A stretch of 64,000 bases of DNA from Flavobacterium sp. Leaf82 (GCF_001422725.1 NZ_LMMA01000012.1:490967-554966); one strand, 5' to 3'; counted from the first letter of the stretch, positions 53,461 through 62,341 are shown. Made by a program: numbers and translations. The notes: generated by a model not told the origin, from the sequence alone.

Positions 53461-54606
53461 ATGATTACAACAGCAAAAAGATTAGATACAGTTGAAGAAT
53501 ACTACTTCTCATCAAAATTGAGAGAAGTTCGTCAACTACAATCTGAAGGAAAATCTATCATCAATATGGGAATTGGAAGCCCTGATTTGAGTCCGTCGAA
53601 AGCAGTAATTGAAGCGGTTGCCGCAGCAATTCAAGAAGAGAATGGGCATGGCTATCAGAGCTATCAGGGATTACCGGAATTGAGAAAAGGGATGGCAGAT
53701 TTTTATCAGAATCAGTTTGGTGTTGAATTGAACCCTAATAATGAGATTTTGCCTTTGATGGGTTCGAAAGAAGGAATTATGCACATTTCGTTAGCTTTCC
53801 TGAATGAAGGCGATCACGTTTTAATTCCGAATCCTGGTTATCCAACGTATACTTCGGTAACTAATTTGGTTGGAGCGGTTCCGGTTTATTATGATCTAAA
53901 AGAAGCAAATGCCTGGGAACCGGATTTTGAAGCTTTGGAAAAATTAGAGCTGGAGAAAGTAAAAATTATGTGGCTTGGATATCCGCACATGCCAACAGGA
54001 GCGCGAGGAAGTTTAGCGTTATTTGAAAAATTGGTTGCTTTTGCTAAAAAACATAACATATTATTGATCAACGACAATCCTTATAGTTTTGTATTGAATG
54101 ATAACCCGATGAGTTTATTGCAGGTTGAGGGTGCAAAAGAAGTGGCTTTAGAATTGAATTCACTTAGTAAAACATTCAACATGGCAGGTTGGAGAGTTGG
54201 AATGGTTTTAGGAAATCCTGAAATTATCGATGCAGTTCTAAAAGTAAAAAGCAACATGGACAGCGGTATGTTCTACGGAATCCAGAAAGGCGCGGTTGCA
54301 GCATTGAATTGCGATAAATCATGGTTCGAAGATCAAAACAAGATTTACAGACGCCGTAGAGAATTAACAGAAAAACTAGCAGAAAAATTAGGCTGCAAAG
54401 TTTATAAAGAAGGAGTTGGTCTTTTTGTTTGGGCGAAACTTCCGGAAGGAATTGAATCATCAGAAAAGTTCATTGACGAAATATTATATGAGAAACATAT
54501 TTTTATCACACCGGGTACAATCTTCGGAAGTAATGGTGAAGGATATATCAGGTTTTCGTTGTGTGTAAAAGAGGAAAAAGTACAAGAAGCGATAGACCGA
54601 TTTTAA
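53461..54606 (+). CDS. Class I/II aminotransferase, aromatic operon
   Basis: Pyridoxal-phosphate aminotransferase of 381 residues. The PLP-binding lysine is Lys237 in SLSKTFNMAGWRVGM; the conserved Asn-Pro-Gly-Tyr-Pro segment reads IPNPGYPTYTS and the Asp/Tyr region IND-NPYSFVL. Its place between prephenate dehydratase and prephenate dehydrogenase makes it the likely transaminase for phenylpyruvate and 4-hydroxyphenylpyruvate (or prephenate). Related enzymes include aspartate and LL-diaminopimelate aminotransferases. Two dispersed repeats separate it from tyrA. Confidence 0.92.
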   Translation: MITTAKRLDTVEEYYFSSKLREVRQLQSEGKSIINMGIGSPDLSPSKAVIEAVAAAIQEENGHGYQSYQGLPELRKGMADFYQNQFGVELNPNNEILPLMGSKEGIMHISLAFLNEGDHVLIPNPGYPTYTSVTNLVGAVPVYYDLKEANAWEPDFEALEKLELEKVKIMWLGYPHMPTGARGSLALFEKLVAFAKKHNILLINDNPYSFVLNDNPMSLLQVEGAKEVALELNSLSKTFNMAGWRVGMVLGNPEIIDAVLKVKSNMDSGMFYGIQKGAVAALNCDKSWFEDQNKIYRRRRELTEKLAEKLGCKVYKEGVGLFVWAKLPEGIESSEKFIDEILYEKHIFITPGTIFGSNGEGYIRFSLCVKEEKVQEAIDRF

Positions 54607-54608
54607 GT

Positions 54609-54682
54609 GTCATTGCGAGGAACGAAGCAATCTCAGTTGCTGAGTCAATTGTTAGTGTGGTTGCTTCGTTCCTCGCAATGAC
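54609..54682. repeat. Inverted repeat GTCATTGCGAGGAACGAAGC type
   Basis: Left arm 54609-54632 starts GTCATTGCGAGGAACGAAGC and right arm 54659-54682 is its reverse complement with two mismatches over 24 bp, around a 26-bp loop. From memory this palindrome type is widespread in unrelated bacterial genomes. It lies 3 bp after the aminotransferase stop, inside the operon. Confidence 0.8.
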
Positions 54683-54704
54683 GAAAGGTCTTGAAAAAAC
54701 GAGA

Positions 54705-54788
54705 AGCCCTAGCCCTGATAGAAGTGGAAATCCTTTTTTGAGGTTTTTACCGAAAAAAAGATTGAAACGGATAGCAGGAAATAGCTTC
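54705..54788 (+). repeat. Dispersed repeat with internal hairpin, copy 2
   Basis: AGCCCTGATAGAAGTGGAAA (54711-54730) opens and GGATAGCAGGAAATAGCTTC (54769-54788) closes an element whose reverse complement matches the repeat at 51917-52002. Inside are ATCCTTTTTT and AAAAAAAGAT, able to pair and end in T, so it might weaken readthrough into tyrA. Short open frames crossing it are not real genes. Confidence 0.65.
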
Positions 54789-54802
54789 TAATAAAAATAA
54801 AT

Positions 54803-55660
54803 ATGAAAGTATACGTAATAGGAATAGGGTTAATAGGCGGTTCGATGGTGCTGGACATCAAAGATCAACATCCTGATGCAACTATTTTCGGGATTGATAG
54901 CAACGAAAAACACTTGCAGGAAGCAATTGATTTAGGCGTTATCGATCAGGCAGGAAGCTTTGAAGAATTGGCGGATGCTGATTTTGTAATTGTTTCGGTT
55001 CCGGTGGATGTAGCGCTGGTAGTTTTGCCTAAAGTGCTGGATTTAGTTGGAGATAAAACGATTGTTTTTGAAGTAGGTTCGACTAAAAAACCAATTTGTG
55101 ATGCTGTTGCCAGTCACCCAAAAAGAAGAAATTTTATCGCAACGCATCCAATAGCTGGAACAGAGTTCTCAGGACCTTCGGCGGCGATAAGAGGTTTGTT
55201 TAAAGGAAAGACAAACATTATTTGTGAGGTGGAAAAAACCACTTTTAAATTGCAGGAAAAAGCGTTAAAGCTTTTTAGCGACATAGGAATGAGAATTCGA
55301 TATATGGATCCAACTTCGCACGACAAACACATTGCTTACGTTTCGCATTTGTCGCACATTAGTTCGTTTATGCTCGGGAAAACGGTAATGAACAAGGAAA
55401 AGGACGAACAAGATATTTTTGACATGGCGGGAAGTGGATTTGAAAGTACAGTTCGTCTAGCTAAAAGTTCTCCCGCAATGTGGACACCAATTTTTAAGCA
55501 AAATAAGGAACACGTTATTGAAACATTAGAAGAATATATATCAAATCTCAGTCGGTTTAGGGATTTGTTGAAAGATGAAAATTACAATGCCATTTTTGAA
55601 GAAATGGAAAGCACGAATAAAATTAAAGAGATATTAAACGGATTAACAATTAAAAAATAA
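54803..55660 (+). CDS. tyrA: Prephenate dehydrogenase
   Basis: NAD(P)-dependent enzyme of 285 residues converting prephenate to 4-hydroxyphenylpyruvate for tyrosine. The Rossmann motif GIGLIGGS is at residues 7-14, then VSVPVDVAL, the substrate-site FIATHPIAGTEFSGP (about 112-126) and HIAYVSHLSHISSF. No ACT domain is fused. It is followed 19 bp later by DAHP synthase/chorismate mutase. Confidence 0.95.
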   Translation: MKVYVIGIGLIGGSMVLDIKDQHPDATIFGIDSNEKHLQEAIDLGVIDQAGSFEELADADFVIVSVPVDVALVVLPKVLDLVGDKTIVFEVGSTKKPICDAVASHPKRRNFIATHPIAGTEFSGPSAAIRGLFKGKTNIICEVEKTTFKLQEKALKLFSDIGMRIRYMDPTSHDKHIAYVSHLSHISSFMLGKTVMNKEKDEQDIFDMAGSGFESTVRLAKSSPAMWTPIFKQNKEHVIETLEEYISNLSRFRDLLKDENYNAIFEEMESTNKIKEILNGLTIKK

Positions 55661-55679
55661 AAATAAACTAAAAATAAAG

Positions 55680-56762
55680 ATGGAAAATAAGAAAGAAATG
55701 AGAAAGTGGTTAGAAGATTTCAATTTAAATCACCCACTTGTGATAGCAGGACCATGTAGTGCAGAAACAGAAGATCAGGTATTGAAAATTGCTCATGAAT
55801 TGAAAGATTCAAAAGTTAGTGTATTCAGAGCAGGAATCTGGAAACCAAGAACGCGTCCGGGAGGATTTGAAGGTGTTGGAGAAATTGGTTTAAAATGGTT
55901 GCAAAAAGCTAAGAAAGAAACTGGTTTATTAATGGGAACTGAAGTTGCAACTGCGGCTCACTGTAAACTGGCTTTAGAACATGATATCGACGTTTTATGG
56001 GTTGGAGCCCGTACGACTGCAAACCCTTTTGCTGTTCAGGAAATTGCTGATACTTTGAAAGGAACTGATAAAATCGTTTTGGTTAAAAACCCTGTAAACC
56101 CGGATTTAGCTTTATGGTTAGGTGGTGTTGAGCGTTTACACATGGCTGGAATCGAGAAATTAGGAGTTATTCACAGAGGTTTCTCTACTTACGAAAAAAC
56201 AAAATACAGAAATATTCCAGAATGGCAAATTGCTATCGAGTTGCAAAATAAATTCCCTGATTTACCATTAATCATCGATCCATCTCACATTACAGGAGAT
56301 CGTAAAATGATTTTTGAAGTAACGCAAGAGGCTTTAGATTTGAACTACGATGGTATGATTATCGAAACGCACTACGATCCGGACAACGCTTGGTCTGATG
56401 CTGCTCAACAAGTTACTCCAGACGCTTTGAAACAAATCATAAAAGATTTGACGATTAGAAAAACAGATGATACTACAGATGAGTACAGCAACAAAATGAC
56501 AAAACTAAGAGCTAACATCGACGTTCTTGATGCTAATTTATTAGATTTATTAGGAAAACGTATGAAAGTAGCTGACGAAATTGGTCAGGTAAAAAAAGAT
56601 GCAAACGTTGCGATTCTTCAAAACAACCGTTGGAATGAAATTTTAGGAAAAATGATTCTTGAAGGTGAGAAAAAAGGTCTTACTGAAGAGTTTGTTTTAA
56701 AAATGTTCAAAGCTATTCACCAGGAAAGTATTGGTCACCAGGAAAAAGTTATTAATTCATAA
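55680..56762 (+). CDS. Bifunctional DAHP synthase / chorismate mutase type II
   Basis: Fusion enzyme of 360 residues. Residues about 1-260 are a DAHP synthase of the KDPG-aldolase-like (type I-beta) group, committing erythrose-4-P and PEP to the shikimate pathway: VIAGPCSAETEDQ, FRAGIWKPRTRPGGFEG, HRGFSTYEK, LIIDPSHITGDRK. Residues about 272-355 are an AroQ chorismate mutase (KLRANIDVLDANLLDLLGKR, then VADEIGQVKKD). The mutase makes prephenate, which pheA and tyrA consume, and typically also gives feedback control in such fusions. Last gene of the operon; a terminator follows. Confidence 0.96.
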   Translation: MENKKEMRKWLEDFNLNHPLVIAGPCSAETEDQVLKIAHELKDSKVSVFRAGIWKPRTRPGGFEGVGEIGLKWLQKAKKETGLLMGTEVATAAHCKLALEHDIDVLWVGARTTANPFAVQEIADTLKGTDKIVLVKNPVNPDLALWLGGVERLHMAGIEKLGVIHRGFSTYEKTKYRNIPEWQIAIELQNKFPDLPLIIDPSHITGDRKMIFEVTQEALDLNYDGMIIETHYDPDNAWSDAAQQVTPDALKQIIKDLTIRKTDDTTDEYSNKMTKLRANIDVLDANLLDLLGKRMKVADEIGQVKKDANVAILQNNRWNEILGKMILEGEKKGLTEEFVLKMFKAIHQESIGHQEKVINS

Positions 56763-56772
56763 TTTTTTCTGA

Positions 56773-57370
56773 ATTATATAAGTGATATAAGTTAATTTAA
56801 GTTTTATTGAAACTATTTTAAAATTTTCTTATAGCATTAATTGAAAATAGATTGTTTTTTTTAAGAATCTCCGGCACTTTGTAAAAGAAGTGTTGGAGAT
56901 TTTTTTTTGGTTATAAACCATAATACGATTAAATAGAATTTCTATATAAACATAGCCTGCGGTTTCAACCGTGAGTGCAAAGATTTGCGATTCCAAAATA
57001 TGTATCAATACTAAAATCTGTGGAGATAAAAAAAATTACCATGGAGAGCGCAAAGTTTTTAAATATGCTAAGTTTAGTAAAAACACATCCCGAAGCCTCG
57101 GGACACAAAGCTTTATGTGTTTTAATTGTGTCAACACAACTTAAATCTTAGTGAACTTTGCGAATCCCGATAGCTATCGGGATTACGTTCTCTGCGGTAA
57201 AAAAATAATTAGTGAGTATGTTTTTTATGTTTCTCCACAACATTCAGCATTGATCCCAAAAGATTGCGAACATTCATTAAGTCCAACGATTGAAACCGTG
57301 GGATATATTTTACAAGGTTTTAATCTCAATCTTAGGCTAATATTTTCTTATATAACTTATATGGTTTTAA
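56773..57370. repeat. Nested inverted repeat cluster, three layers
   Basis: Outer pair: ATATAAG-type arms at 56773-56800 and 57347-57370. Middle pair: GGTTTCAACCG (56961-56971) with the degenerate complement CGATTGAAACCGTG (57287-57300). Inner pair: TTACCatggAGAGCGCAAAG (57036-57055) with the complement at 57155-57200, into which a palindrome AATCCCGATAGC/GCTATCGGGATT-type (57163-57184) has been placed. A further palindrome CCCGAAGCCTCGGG is at 57089-57102. The 683-bp gap after the aromatic operon holds these and a terminator, and no convincing gene. Confidence 0.65.
56866..56908 (+). terminator. Terminator of the aromatic operon
   Basis: AATCTCCGGCACTT pairs with AAGTGTTGGAGATT (8-nt loop, internal G-T pairs), followed by a long T-run. 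It lies about 100 bp after the last stop codon. Confidence 0.82.
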
Positions 57371-57445
57371 TTTTTTTTATAACCCATTCCAACCTTTTTA
57401 GATTTTATATGCTCTATAGTTATATACAAACTTAACTCTCGTGTT

Positions 57446-60400
57446 ATGAAATCAAAAAGACGTTTATCTAAGCCAGAATTTTTTCAAGTAAATTGGAAAG
57501 TATTGTTTTATTTCTTGTTGTTTTTAGGAACAAAATCTTTTGCACAAAGTCCTGAACTTACGGTGAAAGGAGAAGATGCTGAAAAAGTAAGAATGAATAA
57601 ATTAATTGTAAATGTAAAAGTGGTAGGTAATATTGCTTACACGACTGCCGAAATGCATTTCTTTAATTCTGGAACACGCCAGATGGAAGCGGAACTTATT
57701 TTTCCGTTGCCGGAAAATGTTTCGGTTTCAAGATATGCGATTGATATTAATGGTAAAATCCGCGAAGCAGTTCCTGTAAATAAAAATAAAGGAAAACAGG
57801 TTTTTGAAGCTATCGAACATCGTCGTGTCGATCCGGGATTATTGGAAAAAGTTGATGGAAATAACTTTAGAACAAGAATTTATCCTTTGATGCCAAACGG
57901 AGAACGAACTGTAATTATAGGTTATGAAGAAGAACTTTCGGCATTTGATAAAGATAATCTGGCATATCAATTAGTGAGTCGTTATCCTAAACAACTGGAT
58001 CAGTTTGAGATGAATGTTTCGGTTTTAGGAACTGCAACTGCTCCAATTGTGGCAGAAAATTCCGGTGATGAAATTGCCTTTTCAAAATGGAATCAATCTT
58101 TTCAGACTTCTATTAAAAAAGAAAACTATCAGCCTACTGAAAAACTACTTTTTAAAATTCCAATTCAGCAAAATAGCCCAAGTGTTATTATGCAAAATGT
58201 TGGCGGACAACATTATTTTTATGGAAATACTTTTATCGAAGGAAATAAAATTGTCAAAAAAACACCTGCTTCCATTGGTTTGATTTGGGATAATTCTTTG
58301 AGTTGTAAAACAAGGGATTTAAAAAAAGAATTGGCTTTGCTTGATGCTTACTTCCAAAAAATAAAAAACACAAAAGTTACTTTGTACTTTTTAAACTATG
58401 GTTTTGAAAAACAAAATGAATATATAATTACGAATGGAAACTGGACAGCATTAAAAGCAGTTTTAGAAAATACAAAATATGATGGAGGAACTCGATTTTC
58501 GCAAATAAACCTGATAAATAACGATGAGTATTTATTTTTCTCTGACGGATTATCTTCTTTGAGCGAAAATGTCTTGCCAAAAACTAAAAAGCCTATTTAT
58601 ACTATTACATCATCAGTTTCTGCCGATTTTTCTTTTCTGAATTATTCCGCAATGCAAACGGGCGGTAATTTTATCAATTTAAATCAGGTTAATCAGGAAA
58701 ATGCTTTAGATGAATTGGTGAATTCTAGTTTGAAATTTTTAGGAATAAAAGAGAATTTTACAGTGACGGATTTGTTTCCAATTGAAGGAACTTCGGTTTC
58801 AGGAAGTTTTAGTTTCTCGGGAATTTCCCTGAATCCAAAAAATGAAATTACATTGTTATTTGGTTATAATAATGAAGCTGTTTTAGAGCGAAAAATTACA
58901 TTGGATGGAAGTATTCAAAGTACAAATGATGTTAATATTGAAAAACTTTGGGCACAGAAAAAAATAGCGAATCTTGATTTTCAATATGCTAAAAACTCAG
59001 AAGAAATAGAACTTTTAGGAAAGAAATACGGAATTATAACTAAGAATACTTCGCTGATTGTTCTGGAGAATATTCAGGATTATATCTCTTATGATATTAT
59101 TCCTCCAGTAGAATTGCGTGCAGAATTCGACAGAATAAAAAAACAGGAACACAATAATAATCTGGCGCAGCAAAAAAATAATTGGGAAAGTATCGAAAGC
59201 TATTTTCAAGGATTAAACAGTTGGTGGAAAGAAGATATTAAATATGTGGCCCCAAAAATTTTACCAAAATCTAAGAAAAACCTACGCAGAGGATCTGAAA
59301 CCATAAAAGGCGATGCTGATGCAGTGATGACGGTTGATGAGCCAGTTGGTTCCGGATCTGCAATGAATATTGTTCAGGAAGCACAAGCCAGTCCGGTTGC
59401 TAATGAGGCAAAATTTGTTGCTCCTGTACCTTCTAGAGCTTCTGAAACCTTAGATAAAAAAGCAGAATCTGAGTTGAAAGAAGTTGTTGTTGTGGGTTAT
59501 GGAACGGTTAAAAAATCTGAGGTTTCTTATTCTGTACAAACAATTTCGTCTGAAAGTATTTCTAAAAACACGAATGTATCTCAAGCACTTTCCGGAAAAG
59601 TAGCAGGATTAGAAATAAGTCAAGCGACTGAATCTGATAAAACTTTAAATAAAGAAATTTTACCGAATGATGATCCTAAAAAAGATTTGATTGTAGAAAG
59701 CAACGATTCTCAGGTAATCGATAATCAGACTAAAATCTGGAATCCGGATCGATTGTATTTAAAAGCTTTAGCAAAAGCTCCAAAAGAAAAACAATATGAG
59801 TTGTATTTTGAACTTAGAAAAGCACAGGAAAGAAACCCTAGTTTTTATTTTGATGTAGCGCATTTTTTCTACAATCAGGGCGATGTCAAAAAAGCATTAC
59901 AGGTTATTAGTAATATTGCTGATTTAGGTTTAGAGAATCATCAGCTTTACAAAACTCTTACGTATACTTTACGCCAGTGGAAAGCATATGATGATGCTTT
60001 GTTTACTGCAAAACAAGTCGCGAAGTGGAGAGCGCATGAACCACAAAGTTTAAGAGATTATGCATTGGCGCTTGAGGATTCAGGAAAATATCAGGAAGCG
60101 CTGGATCAATTAATCAAAGCGTTAGAAGTTAATTATTACGGAGAAATGAGCGGACAATATGAAGGTGTTGAAGATATTATCCTGATGGATATTAATCGTT
60201 TGACGATGGAACACAAAGGGCTGAAAACAGGTAAACTCGATAAAAAATATTTGGAGAAAATGCCGGTTGATATCAGAATAATTATGAACTGGAACCAGAT
60301 GGATGTTGATCTTGATTTGCATGTTATTGAGCCAAATGGCGAAGAATGTTATTATAGTCATACCACAACAGAAGCCGGAGCAAGATTTTCAAAAGATTTT

Positions 60401-60625
60401 ACTCAAGGTTATGGGCCGGAACAATATTTAATTAGAAATGCAGTGAAAGGGAAATACCAGATCAAAACCAATTATTTTGGAGAAACTGAACTTACAGAAA
60501 ATGGTCCCGCTACAATCATGGTAGAAATTTATACAACAAGAGCCGGAAAAACTTCAAAAATTTTAAAAACAATTCAGTTAGGAAAGATTAAGGAAAATCA
60601 GGTTTTAGCCGAAATTATTTGGTAA
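57446..60625 (+). CDS. VIT-domain protein with SusC-type plug motif, TPR and DUF2135
   Basis: Exported protein of 1059 residues. A signal peptide ends near residue 34 (KSFAQS). A VIT domain spans about 38-170 (AEMHFFNSGTRQMEAELIFP), then a degenerate von Willebrand A-like region at about 270-430 (LIWDNSLS instead of an intact DxSxS). At 676-735 lies a sequence typical of SusC-family TonB receptors (ELKEVVVVGYGTVKKSE, then ALSGKVAGLEIS) with no barrel behind it. TPR-like helices cover about 775-900, and DUF2135 (about 940-1059, MDVDLDLHVIEPNGEECYYSH) ends the protein. Role unknown; surface or periplasmic assembly functions are plausible. Confidence 0.85.
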   Translation: MKSKRRLSKPEFFQVNWKVLFYFLLFLGTKSFAQSPELTVKGEDAEKVRMNKLIVNVKVVGNIAYTTAEMHFFNSGTRQMEAELIFPLPENVSVSRYAIDINGKIREAVPVNKNKGKQVFEAIEHRRVDPGLLEKVDGNNFRTRIYPLMPNGERTVIIGYEEELSAFDKDNLAYQLVSRYPKQLDQFEMNVSVLGTATAPIVAENSGDEIAFSKWNQSFQTSIKKENYQPTEKLLFKIPIQQNSPSVIMQNVGGQHYFYGNTFIEGNKIVKKTPASIGLIWDNSLSCKTRDLKKELALLDAYFQKIKNTKVTLYFLNYGFEKQNEYIITNGNWTALKAVLENTKYDGGTRFSQINLINNDEYLFFSDGLSSLSENVLPKTKKPIYTITSSVSADFSFLNYSAMQTGGNFINLNQVNQENALDELVNSSLKFLGIKENFTVTDLFPIEGTSVSGSFSFSGISLNPKNEITLLFGYNNEAVLERKITLDGSIQSTNDVNIEKLWAQKKIANLDFQYAKNSEEIELLGKKYGIITKNTSLIVLENIQDYISYDIIPPVELRAEFDRIKKQEHNNNLAQQKNNWESIESYFQGLNSWWKEDIKYVAPKILPKSKKNLRRGSETIKGDADAVMTVDEPVGSGSAMNIVQEAQASPVANEAKFVAPVPSRASETLDKKAESELKEVVVVGYGTVKKSEVSYSVQTISSESISKNTNVSQALSGKVAGLEISQATESDKTLNKEILPNDDPKKDLIVESNDSQVIDNQTKIWNPDRLYLKALAKAPKEKQYELYFELRKAQERNPSFYFDVAHFFYNQGDVKKALQVISNIADLGLENHQLYKTLTYTLRQWKAYDDALFTAKQVAKWRAHEPQSLRDYALALEDSGKYQEALDQLIKALEVNYYGEMSGQYEGVEDIILMDINRLTMEHKGLKTGKLDKKYLEKMPVDIRIIMNWNQMDVDLDLHVIEPNGEECYYSHTTTEAGARFSKDFTQGYGPEQYLIRNAVKGKYQIKTNYFGETELTENGPATIMVEIYTTRAGKTSKILKTIQLGKIKENQVLAEIIW

Positions 60626-60669
60626 ACCAAGCAATTTTAGACTCCGTTTTTTAATTTTAAAAGGTGAAG

Positions 60670-60701
60670 TTGCGTTGTTCAATTCTAAAAACGTAATTTT
60701 G
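60670..60701 (+). promoter_or_regulatory. rsgA promoter
   Basis: TTG at 60670-60672 and TAATTTTG at 60694-60701 are 21 bp apart, matching the Bacteroidota promoter pattern. The leader that follows contains repeated AATCTAAA words up to the ATG at 60764. Confidence 0.5.
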
Positions 60702-60763
60702 CCTTTTAATATATTTTAGTTTTCAGAATAATCTAAATCTAAAATCAGCAATCTAAAATTTGA

Positions 60764-61741
60764 ATGACAGGACTCGTATATAAATCTACAGGAAGTTGGT
60801 ACACTGTAAAATCAGAAAATGGCGATTTTATAGAATGCCGTATGAAAGGGAAGTTTAGGATGAAAGGTATTAAAAGTACCAATCCTATTGCTGTAGGGGA
60901 TATTGTCGATTATGAACTCGAAGAAACTTCTGACGCTTTAACAGGAACGATTTTTAATATTCACGAAAGAAAGAATTACATCGTTCGTAAATCGGTTAAT
61001 TTATCGCATCAAATGCATATTATTGCGTCGAATATTGATCGTGTATTTTTATTGATTACGATTAATAATCCGCCAACAACTTTCAACTTTATTGACCGTT
61101 TTCTGGTAACTGCTGAAGCCTATAATATTGAAACGATTTTGGTTTTTAATAAAATAGATACTTTTGATGAACCAACGCTTGAAGACCAATTGTATATGCA
61201 ATACGTTTATCAACAAATTGGCTATAAATGTCTTCGCGTTTCTTCTACAGAAATGAAAGGTGTTGAGGAATTAAAAGAAATGATGATTGGTAAAGTAAGT
61301 ATGTTCTCCGGACATTCAGGAGTTGGAAAATCGACTTTGGTAAATGCAATGGAACCGTCTTTACATCTTAAAACTAAAACTATTTCTGAAGCCAGTAAAC
61401 AAGGTCAGCACACGACTACTTTTGCTGAAATGTATGATTTGTCTTTTAATGCAAAAATTATCGATACTCCGGGAATAAAAGGTTTCGGAATCGTTGATAT
61501 GGAAAAAGAAGAAATCAGCGGTTATTTTCCTGAATTCTTTAAACTAAAAGATCAATGTAAATTCAATAATTGTTTACATAAAGAAGAACCACATTGCGCC
61601 ATTAAAGCTGCTTTAGAAAGAGACGAGATCGCCTGGTCCCGTTATAACAGTTACTTAAAAATCTTAGAAGGTGACGACGAAAATTATCGTACAGATTCTT
61701 ACGACGAAGATCGAAAAGCCAGTGATGAACTGAGAAAGTAA
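60764..61741 (+). CDS. rsgA: Ribosome small-subunit GTPase RsgA
   Basis: Circularly permuted GTPase of 325 residues that assists 30S maturation. An N-terminal OB-fold (residues about 1-70) precedes the G domain in the order G4 (VFNKID, about 124-129), G1 P-loop GHSGVGKST (183-191) and G3 DTPGIKGFG. A C-terminal zinc-binding region holds the CKFNNCLHKEEPHC pattern (Cys, Cys, His, Cys). The length is slightly above E. coli-type proteins of about 300-350. It is transcribed with dtd 147 bp downstream. Confidence 0.96.
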   Translation: MTGLVYKSTGSWYTVKSENGDFIECRMKGKFRMKGIKSTNPIAVGDIVDYELEETSDALTGTIFNIHERKNYIVRKSVNLSHQMHIIASNIDRVFLLITINNPPTTFNFIDRFLVTAEAYNIETILVFNKIDTFDEPTLEDQLYMQYVYQQIGYKCLRVSSTEMKGVEELKEMMIGKVSMFSGHSGVGKSTLVNAMEPSLHLKTKTISEASKQGQHTTTFAEMYDLSFNAKIIDTPGIKGFGIVDMEKEEISGYFPEFFKLKDQCKFNNCLHKEEPHCAIKAALERDEIAWSRYNSYLKILEGDDENYRTDSYDEDRKASDELRK

Positions 61742-61806
61742 TTGTTAATTATGAATTGTTAATTGTAAATTCCAAATTCCAAATTATCGATAATGTTTGA
61801 ATGTAG

Positions 61807-61826
61807 AGATGCACTGCTGTGCATCT
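61807..61826. repeat. Short palindrome AGATGCAC/GTGCATCT
   Basis: A perfect 8-bp stem with a TGCT loop, embedded in GTAGAG...CTAAC context. It resembles short GTAGAGACGC-type palindromes seen in many bacterial genomes (from memory). Upstream (61742-61785) there are repeated AATTGTTAATT and AAATTCC words. It lies between rsgA and dtd. Confidence 0.5.
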
Positions 61827-61888
61827 AACACGAGAATTTAAAATCCGTCAATCTTTTAATCTATAGTAACCAAAACATCTTCATTATA

Positions 61889-62341
61889 ATGAAAGTAGTC
61901 ATCCAAAGAGTTTCCCAAGCATCAGTTACGGTTGATGAAAAAAAAGTAGCTGATATTCAGAAAGGTTTATTGGTTTTGGTTGGGATTGAAGATCTGGATA
62001 CTCAGGAAGATATCGATTGGCTGGTGGGGAAAATTATAAAAATGAGAATTTTTGGCGACGAGAACGACGTCATGAATTGTTCTGTTCAGGATATCGACGG
62101 AGATATTATCGTAGTAAGCCAATTTACACTTCATGCTTCTACGAAAAAAGGAAACCGCCCATCATACATAAAAGCAGCAAAACCGGACTTTGCAATCCCA
62201 ATGTATGAGAATTTTGTTCAGTCTTTAGAGAAAGAATTCAACAAGAAAATACAAACCGGAATTTTTGGTGCAGATATGAAAGTTAGCCTACTGAATGATG
62301 GACCTGTAACGATTTTAATAGATAGTAAAAACCGAGAATAA
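61889..62341 (+). CDS. dtd: D-aminoacyl-tRNA deacylase
   Basis: Homodimeric editing enzyme of 150 residues that removes D-amino acids (and glycine from tRNA-Ala) from charged tRNA. The start MKVVIQRVSQASVTV is diagnostic, the catalytic segment VVSQFTLHAST is at about residues 74-84, and the chiral-proofreading Gly-Pro motif occurs in NDGPVTILIDS near the C-terminus. Full length. Confidence 0.96.
   Translation: MKVVIQRVSQASVTVDEKKVADIQKGLLVLVGIEDLDTQEDIDWLVGKIIKMRIFGDENDVMNCSVQDIDGDIIVVSQFTLHASTKKGNRPSYIKAAKPDFAIPMYENFVQSLEKEFNKKIQTGIFGADMKVSLLNDGPVTILIDSKNRE

Noticed and set aside
54609..54682. Rho-independent terminator after the aminotransferase gene
   Set aside because: The long inverted repeat has a 26-bp loop and no T-run on the plus strand, so it is listed as a dispersed repeat.
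54561..54791. Open frame of 76 codons overlapping the aminotransferase 3-prime end
   Set aside because: It consists of antiparallel readings of the GTCATTGCGAGG palindrome and the dispersed repeat, and overlaps a well-supported gene.
57151..57435. Open frame of 94 codons before the VIT gene
   Set aside because: It runs through the nested inverted repeats and the CCCGATAGCTATCGGG palindrome, has no recognisable domain, and looks like chance coding of repeat sequence.
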